64,000 bases of DNA from Hyperoplus lanceolatus. Its lineage: Eukaryota; Chordata; Actinopteri; Uranoscopiformes; Ammodytidae. Shown here piece after piece: positions 1-11,358 of this stretch; within the stretch, counting starts at the first letter, position 1, and the number at the start of each line of letters is the position of its first letter. The stretch spans positions 17,182,501 to 17,246,500 of the forward strand of contig CM049400.1 of NCBI GenBank assembly GCA_026929865.2, in the 5' to 3' direction. Below the pieces are notes generated by a model, which did not search any database, had not been told where the DNA came from, and saw only the letters and a program-made list of their open reading frames with translations. A program made the translations under genes and the position numbers.

Positions 1-360
1 ACTGCCGCTCGTTCACTTGCGCTACTCGGTCTCCTAACACTAGCCTACGATAGAAACACCCGCCAACAATTTAGAATAAGAAAAGTCCTCCACCTCAGAC
101 GACCCATCTGTGTGGCATATGAGCTCACTGTGTAGCGACAGTGCCGTTAGACTTTGTGTCACTCGATATTTCAATGAAGTCATGTCATTCAGATCTTCCT
201 GAGTGATAGCTAGCAGCTAGCCCCCTCCCTCCCGAATGTCGGCCGGCTGATGTCGGAATGTTTAAAAACAATGGTTCTCAAACGGAATTCAGAATCCATG
301 GTCTGAAAGCATTTTTCAAAATCGTGCAGTAGCTCAAACAGGGGGTGCAGTTACCCTTTA
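1..360. other. Left edge, no gene recognised
   Basis: No open frame of recognisable family and no RNA gene was seen. The stretch is mixed-composition non-coding DNA leading into a repeat relic that starts near 361. Confidence 0.5.
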
Positions 361-505
361 ATTTAAAATAAAATATTATGGAGTGTCCTCTGGGATGGGC
401 TTGATGCTCTTTTTCTTTTACTGGACATCTTTCTCTGTAATATAATGAATGGATTTAAATGCAGTGAAAGGAACGAAGCAGAAGAACTCTGTTGTCCAGC
501 TTTCT
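361..505 (+). repeat. Interspersed repeat relic, second copy at 14,210-14,340
   Basis: About 130 bases align to 14,210-14,340 with scattered differences. Shared blocks include GTCCTCTGGG, GGGCTT, GCTCTTTTTCTTT, ATTTAAATGCAGTGA and GAACGAAGCAGAAGAAC. The second copy lies inside a hAT-type element with clear ends (13,650-14,469), so this is probably a decayed copy of the interior of that family. No ends or target duplication are visible here. Confidence 0.55.
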
Positions 506-784
506 TTTTTTTTACAGACGAGGCTGAAATAGGCTATAGACTATACACAATGCATGGGCAACTGAGGGCAGCCCCATTTCCAAATGTTTTTAAATTAACT
601 CAATACACACTGTGCATGGATGTGAATGTGACATGATCAGTTAATTTCGGATTACCTCCCAGATAAACTGATTCAATTATTAGGCTATTAATTATCTAGA
701 CCAAAACATTGTATTGCTTTTTTGTATGATGACTTACATTTGCATAATATGATGTCAATATCAAACACACAAACTCAAAAAAAA

Positions 785-831
785 AAATATATATATTTAT
801 ATATATATATATATATATTTTATATATATAT

Positions 832-885
<54 letters not shown>

Positions 886-904
886 CACACACACACACAC
901 ACAC
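785..904. repeat. (TA)n then (CA)n compound microsatellite
   Basis: A nearly uninterrupted TA tract runs to about 881, with TTT and TTA interruptions, and is followed directly by about ten CA units. Short open frames across it are low-complexity and not genes. Confidence 0.95.
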
Positions 905-1780
905 TGTGTGCTTTTTGAAATATAATGGACAGGAAACAAACACCAGTAGAGACAACTTACAGTATTCCTGTCTGTGTGTACATTACACTGGAGATCATGT
1001 AATAGGCCTACTGCTGCTTGTACTACAGGTTTATTTTGCTTGCATGAGCTCACAAAAGAACCAAATAACAGTCACTGCAAAAGACTCACAGCTCTAACCG
1101 TTAGCATAAAGCTAACGGTAAAGCTAGCGGGCGCTAATGCTAACGACTAAACCCTGCATTCTCTCATTTCAGTCGGTGTTGGTTATTATAGGAGGGATAA
1201 AATAAAGCACATTACAGACATTGAACTAACAAACGGACAGAATTATTTTTAAAATAGGACTACTTACATTTCGGACGGATGGTGTCTCTCAGTCTTCCTG
1301 GCACAGTCTCCTCCACACTCCAGTAAAAAGGCTTTGATCACACTTGAACACACAGATTGCAAACCTTTGCTGGAGATAGCCTAACAAAAAATTAAGTAAA
1401 TCCATTCAGCCGTAGTGTGCGTCGAGGCTGGGGTGTGATGGTAGCTTGAGGTTGAGCTCACACTGCAGCTTACTTCTCCTCTGTCGTTGCATGAGCGAGT
1501 GGAGGCTCAGCCAGGTGTGTGTGGTTTCCAACGGGGCGTCTTGATTTGCCAATCAACTGCCGAGTTTCTGGTGAGCTTTCCCGTGGGAGTATTTATGATA
1601 ATGAAAACCGACCGATTTCGTCATCAGTCGGTGTTTTTTGGAAGAAACCTTCAAATCCCCCCTTTTTCGAAATAAGTGTCCCAGAAGAAACTGGCATATT
1701 TGTCTTTTTGAAGCTTGTGTGTGCTGGTAGGGACACCAATAACCTAAACAGCGTGCCCAAACACCGGCAATGTTTGGTTT
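905..1780. other. Non-coding stretch, no gene recognised
   Basis: No protein family was recognised in any frame. A small inverted motif (CCGTTAGC..GCTAACGG) lies near 1099-1117. Confidence 0.4.
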
Positions 1781-1781
1781 T

Positions 1782-1801
1782 TCATAATATGTCCCCTTTA
1801 A
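1782..1801. repeat. Possible TTAA-type MITE end
   Basis: The motif CATAATATGTCCCCTTTAA matches the style of terminal repeats of TTAA-targeting (piggyBac/Kolobok-like) fish MITEs, and a related end is at 52,431-52,450. The partner end was not found upstream, so this is a lone end or a coincidence. Confidence 0.3.
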
Positions 1802-2290
1802 CCTTTATTTAACCAGGCAAAATTGCTTGAGGTCAAATGACCTCTTTTCCGAGCAAGGCCTGGCCAAAATGGCAGCAGCTAGAATGAATAAAATACAAGA
1901 CAAGAAGAAAGCACAGACATGAGAAAACAGAGACGAAAGCACAGACATGAGAACATAAGGAGAAAGCACAGACATGAGAACATAAGAAGAAAGCACAGAC
2001 ATGAGAAAAATACATACATTTAGGTGGGTGAAAAAGAAGAACAGTTTTCAGACAATGATAAAGTGCTACTCAGTGAAACATTGACACACTCCAAAATTCG
2101 TCATTAAAAACATGTGAGCCGGGTTTTAAAATCATTCATAGTGATGAGTTCTTGTAATTTGAGTGTTTTCAGGCGGAGGGAGCAGAGTACATGAAAGCTC
2201 TCTTCCCAAACTCAGTACGAGTTCTGGGGACAGAGGTGGAAAGAAAGTCCAGAGAGCGTAAACTGTATGATGGATTTGATTTAAAAGTGA
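1796..2290 (-). mobile_element. LINE 3'-end fragment (L2/CR1-like), minus strand
   Basis: Read on the minus strand, 2290-2165 encodes the C-terminal tail typical of fish L2/CR1-type reverse transcriptases: a segment reading VPRTRTEFGKRAFMYSAPSA, after which the frame is lost. The 3' UTR follows and ends in GCCTGGTTAAATAAAGG near 1800, the usual finish of this group, where a LINE is primed and copied from its 3' end. It is heavily 5'-truncated, and its 3' UTR carries a minisatellite (1905-2010). It abuts a Tc1-like relic on its 5' side and probably inserted into it. Confidence 0.65.
1905..2010. repeat. 27-bp minisatellite, about four units
   Basis: Four imperfect tandem units of the form GAAAGCACAGACATGAGAA plus a short ACATAAG-like tail. 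It lies within the 3' UTR of the minus-strand LINE fragment and probably arose by local slippage after insertion. Confidence 0.85.
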
Positions 2291-2295
2291 AGACT

Positions 2296-2568
2296 TCAGG
2301 TATCTCCAGGTGCTCTCTGGCAAAGTTGTGACAAGCAGCGTTGTTCTTTTTTGAGAGCAGGGGCTTCTTCAGCAACCCTCCCATGAAAGACATTTTGACA
2401 GAGTTTTCTTCTTATTGTGGAACCATGCACATCTGTCGCAGATGCTACAAGAGAGGTCTGCAAATCACTAGATGTAATGTTTGGGTTGGCTTTTAACTGA
2501 AAAATCACTTTTCTTGTGGTGCTTGTGGTGCTTGTGGATATTTTTGAAGGAAGTCTACTTCTAGGCAA
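2296..2568 (-). pseudogene. Tc1-like transposase, N-terminal fragment
   Basis: The ~90-codon minus-strand frame reads like the DNA-binding part of a Tc1/mariner transposase. It contains NPNITSSDLQTSL, then STIRRKL and HGRVAEEAPALKK, matching the second helix-turn-helix and the linker before the DDE catalytic core. The catalytic domain is absent: the reading stops where the LINE fragment begins near 2290. A full protein of this family is about 340 residues, so only a quarter remains. It would have cut and pasted DNA at TA targets; this copy cannot. Confidence 0.75.
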
Positions 2569-3102
2569 AAGCTCACCATTTGTAGATGATTTGCCTCACA
2601 GTGGAGTGGACCGATGGAGCTCAAACTTTTTTTTAAAATAATTTATAGCTGTCCCCAGACAAATGTGCAGCATCACAACTCTATTCCTGAGATCCTCTGA
2701 GATTTTATTCCCTTTTAGCATGTCTGACCTGTATGTGTTCACTTTGGTGACCTGGTTTTATCTCTGTTTTATCTAGTGCCGCCCAATTTCTTCCCTAAAG
2801 ATCTCTCACTACATTGGTCCATTTCATGACGCAATTTGGCCCATCTGATTGTGTTTACTTGCTCGATTTAATCAATGCAGCTCAGGGTTCACAAACTTTT
2901 GCACATACAACAGTTGTCAAATAATTTGTTTTATGTCTTTTAACGATTGATTTCTGGAAAAGAAAATTTTTAAATTGATAAACAAACATCTGTTATTTCA
3001 TATAAAAAATACTGGTATTGATAAAAATTAATTAATAATGGTAAAAATAATTAAAATTCCAAAAGGTTCAAGGGGTTCACAAACTTTCACACAAGACTGT
3101 AT
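2296..3102 (-). mobile_element. Tc1-like DNA transposon relic with direct-repeat terminal region
   Basis: The transposase fragment is followed on the 3,100 side by non-coding sequence holding two copies of a GTTCACAAACTTT motif, near 2886 and 3074, about 190 bases apart. The outer copy continues CACACAAGACTGTA and ends at a TA. An outer and an inner direct repeat in one long terminal repeat is the IR/DR arrangement of many fish Tc1 elements. The other terminus is missing, replaced by the LINE fragment or lost. Confidence 0.6.
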
Positions 3103-4399
3103 ATGACTGTGTTCGTGTTACCTCCTATCTCTTAATATTTGCATGTGAAATAAATTATTTCCAGCTCTACATATAAAACCAGACCAACATTGGGAAAATG
3201 GTAAATGATCTTATTGCAGAGCTGACTTTACATTTTTGTTTCAGATTCAGATGATATTATTCATCTTCAACATACCTATGTTAAGGTAATCTTCAAATCA
3301 GCGGCTAATGTTATTCAATTTTCTTATGTTTCAAAGATTGTCTGGATGCTCAACCCTGTAACTCGAATGCAATAGTCATCCACACAGGAGGGACAAAGTG
3401 GGGGGCTGGTTGCAATACTCTGAGTGAAGAGGCTGGATTTATATCATTTGGTTACGATCACTGTGAGATCCTTGTTTCATGATTTTAAGAGCATCAGCTA
3501 AAAGAAAAAACAAATTTTTATTGAGTTATCATCCTGGTGGGTCTGTTGACTGAAAGTCCCACGTTTGTTGCATGCTATCCGTCCTGATTTTCGAGTCATC
3601 CCTGTCTTTCCATAAAGGATCTAGAAATAAGAAAAAATGCCTGAAAAAAAGAAAGAAAACATAATGTAAATGTTTTGTAAAAAAGGTTATGTTTAATAGC
3701 TAAGTTGGACAAGACTGGCACAAAACCTAGTCTGGGAAACAGCACCACTTTATTGTGTCGGTCTCATCCAAATCAATAACAGTTGTGGTGTGAACTTTGA
3801 CACCACAATATTGAACAACCCCCGTCTTACACAAACACACACACTCGCGCATACATCATACCCTTGGGGGACACCCTCAGGAAAAAACACATCTCTTGCT
3901 CCCTGTCAATTGGGCAGAGTGACTGGATAGTGGCGGGTGGGTGGGGGGGTTTATAGGAACCACATGTTTTGGGGGTGACTATGTGACTGCTGAGTGTCTG
4001 TTAACGTAGCTCCCTCCTGACAGCAGCCAGTTGCCACATCAGGACCCAGTGACTTGTACTTTCCCTGATAAAGACCTGCTTGTTTTTCCCAGGAAGCTCA
4101 TGGAATCCAGGCTGTTTTTTAGCTTCTTTCCCCCCGCACCTCCCAGCAAGCTGAGCTGTAATACCCATGCCGTACCTCTCGCTCCCCTTCATATAACTTT
4201 CCCCAATAACTCATAAATACTTTCATGGGACCCCATAAGCCACGCATTACGGGAAGATTTCGCACAACAAAGTAAGCATGTGTATGAATTCAGGGAAAGC
4301 CGCGGTTTCTCTCTTTGTGGAGTTTCTTCATGTTTGGTAATGATAAATAAGCACACGCAATTTTTAAACTGGTTTACATCATGAAATTCAGATTTAAAA
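3103..4399. other. Non-coding stretch, no gene recognised
   Basis: No recognisable protein, RNA gene or repeat end. Short CA-rich runs occur near 3834-3842. This is the DNA into which BEL-1 inserted. Confidence 0.4.
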
Positions 4400-4404
4400 T
4401 CAAC

Positions 4405-5072
4405 TGTCAAGTTATATGCTGTTGGATTGCAGCACAGCTCTGCCCAAACTTGAAAACGGCGTATCAATTTATGAAGGACACAATGGACAACTCTGTTCTT
4501 TTCATCTTCAGTTTGTTTTATTTCAGGCAAATGAAGATGAATGGGTTGTGAAAGAATAGGTTAATAACCTAGGATAAACAGAACAAACACATTAATTGAA
4601 CATCATTTCTGTTCATATTTCGTAATGTAAAGCATACATGATAATACCAATGTTAATTTTACCTGATAAATGAAAACGTATGCAGATTAATTCAACTCAA
4701 ATCACTCACTAACAAAAGCATGAGTAACTCTATGAAATAATATAATACATTCAACTTTGCATCACTATATACACACACACAGCATTTGGGAAGCATGGCT
4801 TCCAAACTTAAGTTTCTCCATACCAGTGGTGTCTTCAATCATCGATTAGGAGCTGTGGCTTTGAGGTGTCTACAGGAGCAGGCAAGAGAGCTGACTGAGC
4901 CAGCCCCAAACATTTAAGCCCATGCTTCCTGCATGGGTGCACCAGCGATTGTGCTCCCTCAGGCACTTCCTTCCTCCTACCTGGGGTTGTTTGCCCCCTG
5001 CAGGTTTGGAGTGTCAGGGCTCTTGGATTGTGGCTCTTTCCACAGTGAAGCAGGTTTTGACCTGACGCAACA
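4405..5072 (-). repeat. BEL-1 3' LTR (complete, 668 bp)
   Basis: It begins TGT and ends ACA on the plus strand. The start aligns with 13433 and the final twenty bases align with 22535-22554. On the minus strand it is preceded by a purine-rich tract (GTGGGAGG, 5073-5080), the primer site for plus-strand synthesis. It is the undamaged reference for the shattered 5' LTR. Confidence 0.9.
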
Positions 5073-5090
5073 CCTCCCACTTGACCTCCT
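5073..5090 (-). promoter_or_regulatory. BEL-1 polypurine tract
   Basis: On the minus strand GGAGGTCAAGTGGGAGG sits directly against the LTR start TGTTGCG. That is the expected position and composition for the plus-strand primer of an LTR element. Confidence 0.7.
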
Positions 5091-5137
5091 GGTTGGTCAA
5101 CCCAAGGAAGTCACACCAGCTCTGTGATGCATTGAAT

Positions 5138-8100
5138 TCAGTCGTTCTCTTGCTGGTGCTCTTCAACTGGAAGCAGGACGACTATCCGTCTGACATCTCT
5201 GTGAAGAACTGTTGCAGGTATTTTGGTTGATGGATTTCTCACCTTTTGAGTGGGCTTCACTGTTGAGACTGGGTAGCTGGGAAAGGTTCTGACATGCACA
5301 TCCCTCACGATTCCGTTTTTGTCAGCATTAACATCAATGACTCTGGCAAGCCTGAACTGACCTCGCAGGGTGTTTTGGTCAGCAAGCCAGACAACATCCC
5401 CAATGGCCACGTTCCTGTGCGCTGTGTGCCACTTGGTCCTGACAAAGAGGTTTGGTCCTGCTAACTGGCTCCATTTCCTCCAGAACCGATCAACTTCTGT
5501 CTGGATAGCTCTTAATCTCTTGTAGCTGTAGCCTACAAAGTTAAAGGTCCCCGTGTCTCCCCTGGGTCCAGCTCTTCCCAGCAGAAGTGAATTTGGGTTG
5601 ATGTACTCTACACAGTCCTCCCGGCTCTGAGTCCTGGCATCAATAGGTCTTTCGTTGGCGAGGTTGGAAGCCATATAAAGGAAGGTTTGAAACTCACCCC
5701 ATGTGAAGACTCCATTACCTATAAAGCCCGCTTCACGATGCGGACAGCAGCTTCAGCGGCTCCGTTCCGGTGAGGCGAATCTGCTGGATGGATTTTCCAG
5801 CTCCACTCTGTGCCATGTTTGGAGGCTTCATTTTCAAGCCTTGACTTTTTCCAGTCCGTCCAGATACATTTAGAGCTCCTTGTGGGCAGGTCTGGCTCCG
5901 ATGAAGTTTGTTCCAGGATCTGACCACAGTTTTCTTGGATGTCCTCTCAACGCTGTGAATCTTTGGTAAGCCAACAGGAAGCCTTCAGCTGACTGGTCAC
6001 TGACAAGGTCAGTGTGCATAGCTCTGGATTCCATACAGCAGAAGATAACTCCCCACACTTTGAGCTTCACTCTTTTCCTCACCTCATCCTTCACTTCATA
6101 AGGTCCAAATAAGTCCACTGTTGTGTACTCAAATGGATTGGCCGGTGTTATTCACTCTGGCGGTAGGTCACTCATGATCTGGTGGCATCTTCTGGCCTTG
6201 GCTTTTCTGCATGCCACACAGTTGTCAACAATATTTTGGGCTATTCTCCGGCCTTTTACCACCCAGGCTTTCCTTCTCATCCGGAGGAGTGTACCTGCAA
6301 TTTCTTCATGATTCACACTATGAGCTTCTTGAGCAAGAAGAGTGGATATCCATGATGTGTAAGGCAAGATTGGTACTGCATTTTTTTCATCATTAAAGAT
6401 TTGGAATCTTCCTCCACCGAGCAAAAGTCCAGTGTTTTCATCTTTGACAACAGCAAGTCTGCTGAGAGTGGTGTCTGGAAAAATTACCTCCTCTTGAGCT
6501 GCCAGGAAGAGATCCCTGAGTGCATCTTCACACTCCCAGACGGTAAGTGTTGCTTCTTTGGCTCTGGATTTGATTTGAGCTGAAGAAATCCTCTCCCTCT
6601 TTAGCTTATTTGTGACTGAAGTTCTGGCCAGCACTTTTTTCCACTCTGTGGCAGCTCTCCACACCCAGGCAATGATTCTGGTCAGCTTAGTTAAACTGCT
6701 GAATTTGCTGATGTCAAGGATTTTTCTTACTGCAAAACCAGCCGGTGGTCTCCGGACTTGGATGTGGTGTTTACCTCCAGTGGGGCTGCTTTGCAGGTCC
6801 TTGGTTTGGTCAGTTTTACCTTGAGCAGAATTTGGAGCCAGTGGAACTGCAGTGGCAGATGGGGCATTTGGTTTCTCCTCACCTGTGCTCGGGTCAGTGC
6901 TGCTGTAAAACATTTCCTTTGGAGCTTGTTTATACTTTCTTTGGCGCATGCAGAGACATTTTTGGCTGACTTTGTCGGTCACTCATCCACAGGTTGTGTC
7001 AGAAACTCTGGTCCATTCTGCCACACAGAGTCCTCTTTGAGGTCTTCTGGTCTTCCTCCTCTCGTTATGAGGTCGGCAATGTTTTGCTCACCTGGGATCC
7101 ACCTCCAGTCCTCAACTGATGTGGCCTTCTGGATCTCTCCCACTCTGTTTGCGAAAAAGGTCTGGTACCCATAACTGTCTCTTTGTATTGCTCCCAGCAC
7201 AGTTTGGCTGTCCAGCAGATGGAGCCAACGTTCCACTTGCATCCGACTGTGCTTTTCTATGTATCTCCTGAGCCTTGCAGCAAAGACAGCACCACATACC
7301 TCAGCTTTCACTGGTTCTCCTTTTTGGTCCAGTGGTGTGAGCTTTGCTTTGGACTCAACAAGCCGGACCTGGACACCTTGTCCGGTCTCCCATCTGAAGT
7401 ACACCACGGCTCCATAGCTCTGGTCACTTCCATCAGAGAATGTTATTCCCCAGGGTCTTCCAATCCTTTTGACTGGTGTGAGGCTTCTGTGGAAGGTGAT
7501 TTGGTTGAGCAGTGAGTATTCCTCAAAAAGGCGGACAGCTTCTTCTCCAAGTCTTTCAGACAGAGGTTTGTCCCATGTGTCTCGTGTTAGAGATTTTCCT
7601 CCAGCTTCCTGAAAAGCTTTTCTGACCAGAATGGCTCCCTTTTGTTTGATTGGTGTTGCAAGCCCTATGGGATCATACAGGCTAGCCACCTGGCTGAGAA
7701 GTTGTCTTCTAGTCAGTGGGTTTGGAGTTTTTTCTCTTATCTCTTTTCCAAGAAGATTTTGGCTGATTCTCATCTTATTTTTTCTCTTTGAGAAGTTAAT
7801 TGAAGTCATGAGATACAGTTTGTCAGATTCGACCAGGTACCCAACTCCAAGGGCTTTGTTGTCTCCTTCTCTCACCTGGTTGGGAAGAATGAAGACTTGA
7901 TTCAAAGTTTCTGGATGTTGTGATGCTTGTGTCTGCCTCCCACTTTGGCCTGACCGGACCCACGGCTTGAGGAAGAATCCACCTGCTCTCTGGATCTCTT
8001 TGACTGCTTTGGTGGTTTTGTCTAGCTCATCCAGGTCATTATGGGATGTCAGGATGCCATCCACATAAGCATCCTCTTCAATGATCCTACACTCCTCCTC

Positions 8101-8482
8101 CAGTTGAGTGAACATAGGCAGTTTTGCTGTCTCTCTCATGGCTAGTTGTGCGATGCAACCTACTGGTCGATCACCAATGTTAACTCTGGTGATGGCATAT
8201 TCCTCAATTTCTCCATCTTCACTGTCTCTCCAGAGAAATCTGTGGAGGTGCATCTCCAGGTATTCAAGCCACACAGAATTGTACATTTTCTTGACGTCAC
8301 CTAGAGCAGCATGGACTCCTCTTCTGAACCTTAATAACACTGCTTGGATGGGATTGAGAACATCAGGCACTTTCAGAAGGAGGTCGTTCATGCTGAGCCC
8401 TCTAAACTTCTGGCTGCTGTTCCATACCAGTCTCACAGGTGTTGTAATGGAGCGTGGGTTTGGCGCCACCAAGTGGCTGACA
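5138..8482 (-). pseudogene. BEL-1 pol, RT-RNase H-integrase part (broken)
   Basis: In coding order, a reverse transcriptase core starts at 8482, with VLLRFRRGVHAALGDVKKMY and the catalytic box YVDG at 8056-8067 where YVDD is usual. RNase H follows (FSDGSDQS near 7430, LDSQTVLGAI near 7200). After a frameshift near 6980 comes a zinc-binding HH-CC integrase module (CVACRKAKA near 6210) and an in-frame stop at 6149-6151. The integrase core has DLFGPY, SDPGTNFIGA and, in another frame, RNGAAEAAVR near 5750. It ends with a DUF5641-type tail (5674-5138, VAIGDVVWLAD). It once reverse-transcribed and integrated the element. Damage includes one catalytic-residue change, one stop and at least two frameshifts. 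Confidence 0.85.
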
Positions 8483-8486
8483 TACC

Positions 8487-10038
8487 CAGGGTTCAACATA
8501 ACTTTTTTTTCCTACTGGCCGGGCCAGTGGATCCGAGTTTTACTGGCCCCTTGTATATTTTCACTGGCCCTGCACACACTTTTTTTTCTTCATAATTTAG
8601 TGTCAATAATTTTAATACCTGTATTAGAAAAATAACCATATCTAAAGGGAATATCTATACTGTAACAGTATAGATATTCCCTTTAGATTTGGTTATTTTT
8701 CTTTTAGTTAATTATATGAAATGTTGATATTGCTCATACACATAATATAAAACCAGGCAAACATATTGAATTTGAAGCCTACAACTGAAAGTATGTTGAA
8801 AGAGTGGGCCAGTATTTTAAAGTCCAGTAGTTTGATGATTGTTTTTATTCTTGAATTTGGGCCGTTTAATGAATAGTTCACCTGCAGAAGTCATGTTCAA
8901 ACATAAAAAAAAATAAGAGATGAAGGTCTGATCATTCTTTGTGGTGTGGTAGGCTGTTTTTATTACTTTCTCTATATGCATTAGGGATGTGAATGTGTCG
9001 ACCGAATGACCGGTTTTCCACTTGCGCTCAAGTTGACTTTAAAAATAGAATAGAAATCCGAAAATCAGGGGGTTATGCCGTTTTTTTAATGGGAGATTTC
9101 ACCGTGTATGTGAGTTCACGTCTGGTCATGAGCGCGCTGCAGGAGTGTCACTTCTCCATGAAGTGTCAGCTTCACATAAGAGTCCAGTGTGGGACCATTT
9201 TTTCAAACTATTGATAAAAAACAATGCAGTGCAAAATATGCAGCACAAGTTAAACGCTCGTCTAAGACTATGACGTTAAATCACCTTAGAAACACACAAT
9301 GCCTTCGTCCGATCACAACAGCGTTTTACCGTGTGATCTCGCCAGCGAGTGAGCCGCCGCGCAGATGAACTGTGGTTTGTGGCTAAAATAATAACCGGGG
9401 ATATTCTCCCCGTTAGCGATTTCAATTGGAAAGACTTCCGCGATCTGATTGAATGTCTCGAGCCTGAAAACACAGTGCCAAACTGCGCGACTATAGGAAC
9501 TGTCCAGTGAGCGGAGTCCCTCCGTTCGTTTCTGTCTACAACCGACACAATCACCGGAGACGCATTCACAGCGTTTAAGTAAAGCCTCTCATTTGTATTA
9601 CCATTGGGGCTTGGATGCAAATACTGCAACATTACGGTGGCAGATAAAGGAAAAGCGCAGTTATCATTTTCTGCACCTCAACCTCTGCTGCGGGAAGAAA
9701 GAAAGGGGGCAAAGCAAGTCGATTGATTTGTCGACTCGCAGGCGGACGGTAGGCAGCTCTGCCAACGGAGCGAGAGTGCGCCCGCTTGTTGCTCCGCCTG
9801 TCAAAACGCCCACGCATCGGTTGTCCACTGGCCTTTCATTAAAAAAATATATTTTATATTATGTTTATTATATTGAGTCTTAAATAAACACTGCTTTCAT
9901 TCCGACTCTCAACGCGCATTTCAATGAACCATGATGTAGTCTACAAAAAGATACTGAACTGTGATTGGCCAGTCAACTTGCCCTGCATATGATTTTACTG
10001 GCCCCGGGCCATCGGGCTATACGTTATGTCGAACCCTG
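8487..10038. mobile_element. hAT-like non-autonomous element, copy 1
   Basis: Terminal inverted repeats CAGGGTTCAACATAAC and CAGGGTTCGACATAACG (right end reversed) bound 1552 bases. The flanks repeat TACC (8483-8486, 10039-10042), a 4-base match. It splits the BEL-1 reverse transcriptase frame, and removing it restores codon continuity. Beyond the ends are GGCCAG/CCCGGGCC-rich blocks. It shares nearly all its sequence with the copy at 46655-49120, apart from small deletions and a few substitutions. No transposase was recognised, so it presumably moves with enzyme from elsewhere. Duplication length and tips suggest the 5-bp-target hAT group; this assignment is an inference. Confidence 0.8.
8641..8687. 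repeat. 47-base palindrome inside hAT-like copy 1
   Basis: A 23-base arm starting TCTAAAGGGAATATC is repeated in inverse around one central A. It would form a perfect hairpin. In the second copy (46655-49120) the right arm of this hairpin was the insertion point of another element. Confidence 0.9.
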
Positions 10039-10042
10039 TACC

Positions 10043-10860
10043 ATACTGGGCCTTTCCAGTCAGCGATGGTTTCCTTGGTGAGCTTCTTTACTGCTCTCCT
10101 CTCCACCATCTCATGGACTTGAGCTGTGTATGCCACTCTCCACTCTGGTTCTTTCTAGAGCTGTCTTTTTGTCCGTAGAAAAGTGGCCTCCACTGCATTT
10201 CTGTTATTGGGCAGGGAACTTGGATCTTCAATCCAGGGGTATTTTGTGTCCCAATGAGCCTCATGACTGTGTCCATCTTTTTTCATGTAGGTGAGGCCTC
10301 GTCTGATAATCTCCAGTTCTTTCTCCTCACTCAGTGTCATTTCTTTACCTCCTGGTTGACATTTACCACATCTGCATCCTCCACACATGGGTTCGCAGGC
10401 TGCTCCAATGCTGTCCCATTTCCACCAGTCTAAGAACTCTCTGCCAGAAACCGTGCTTTTGGTTTCAGCCTTGATCTCTTTTGTCTCAGCAATTTCTTGA
10501 TACTTAACTGCTGTGGTCCTCATCGATCGTGCAAAGTGAGTCTCAGAGTTGTGTAGGGCCATGTCCATGACTTCAAAGAGGTCTGGATGCGCTCCGCCGA
10601 CGGTCTTTCCTAAAGGGCCCTCCCACAGGACGAGATCTCCTACGACCTTTACTCTTTGTGGGGCGAGTCTTCCTTCACGGTGGCTGATGAGAAGCTCCAC
10701 GTGCTCTGGTCTGTGAAGGTCCTCCAGGGTGGTGTCAGGGAAAAACTTCTTGAGTTGCTGTGGTTTGATGACTCTGTGCACTTTTCCAATTTCATCCAAG
10801 CCATAACAGATCAGTTCATGAGCTCTCTCCGTGCCTCTTGGTGTCTTGAGTTTTTGTCCA
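10043..10860 (-). pseudogene. BEL-1 pol, protease-to-RT connector (broken)
   Basis: The minus-strand frame from 10860 to 10155 continues the polyprotein between protease and reverse transcriptase. It includes LKKFFPDTTLEDLHRPEHVE and a cysteine cluster (CEPMCGGCRCGKCQPGG near 10,370). Near 10,155 the frame meets a stop and continues in another frame up to the hAT-like element. It is bounded on the other side by a LINE 3' fragment. The cysteine cluster may bind metal; this is inference from the spacing. Confidence 0.7.
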
Positions 10861-11358
10861 CGCTCGCTCGTCAAATTCCATCAGATCCACTAGAATATCC
10901 TCCATACGAGATTGTACCATACCATTTCGCCGCACTGTAGCGGGGCAATCTGCTTTTTCTGTAAGAGCCACAAACCAGTGGAATACCTTACCTGACGCCG
11001 TAAGGGGCAGTAGCTCTCTCAGAGTCTTCAAATCTAACCTAAAAAACTGTTAAAAGCTGCTCAGCTCTGCAACCACTAATTTGGTCCTTAGACTTGTTTT
11101 TGTGTGTGTGGGCGTGGGTGGGATGAGGAAGGTGGGGGGAGTTGCACGCAGACGTGTGTAGCCATGTTGTTGTGGTGTTTTATCCCTGTATACTAATAAT
11201 CTGTCTTGTTACTGTGTTGTATTTTTGTGACCTGCCAAGGGACTACAGATGCAAATTAGCTTAAAGCTATAATCTGGTATAGTGCATCAAATGGCAACAT
11301 TTATGTTCTAACTGTACATTGTCCCTTTTAAATAAATTAAATTAAATTAAATTAAATT
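10861..11358 (+). mobile_element. LINE 3' fragment inside BEL-1
   Basis: The plus strand encodes the C-terminal tail of a LINE reverse transcriptase, including GQSAFSVRATNQWNTLPDAV and SSSLRVFKSNLK. A 3' UTR follows, with a tail of AAATT repeats at about 11,330-11,357. It is extremely 5'-truncated, as expected of incomplete target-primed copying. The left boundary is approximate (a few bases) and no clean target duplication was found. It interrupts the BEL-1 protease region. Confidence 0.75.

Noticed and set aside
9276-9632. 118-codon frame conserved with 48,347-48,703
   Set aside because: The conservation is explained by recent copying of the whole non-autonomous element; the protein resembles no family and changes fall without codon bias.
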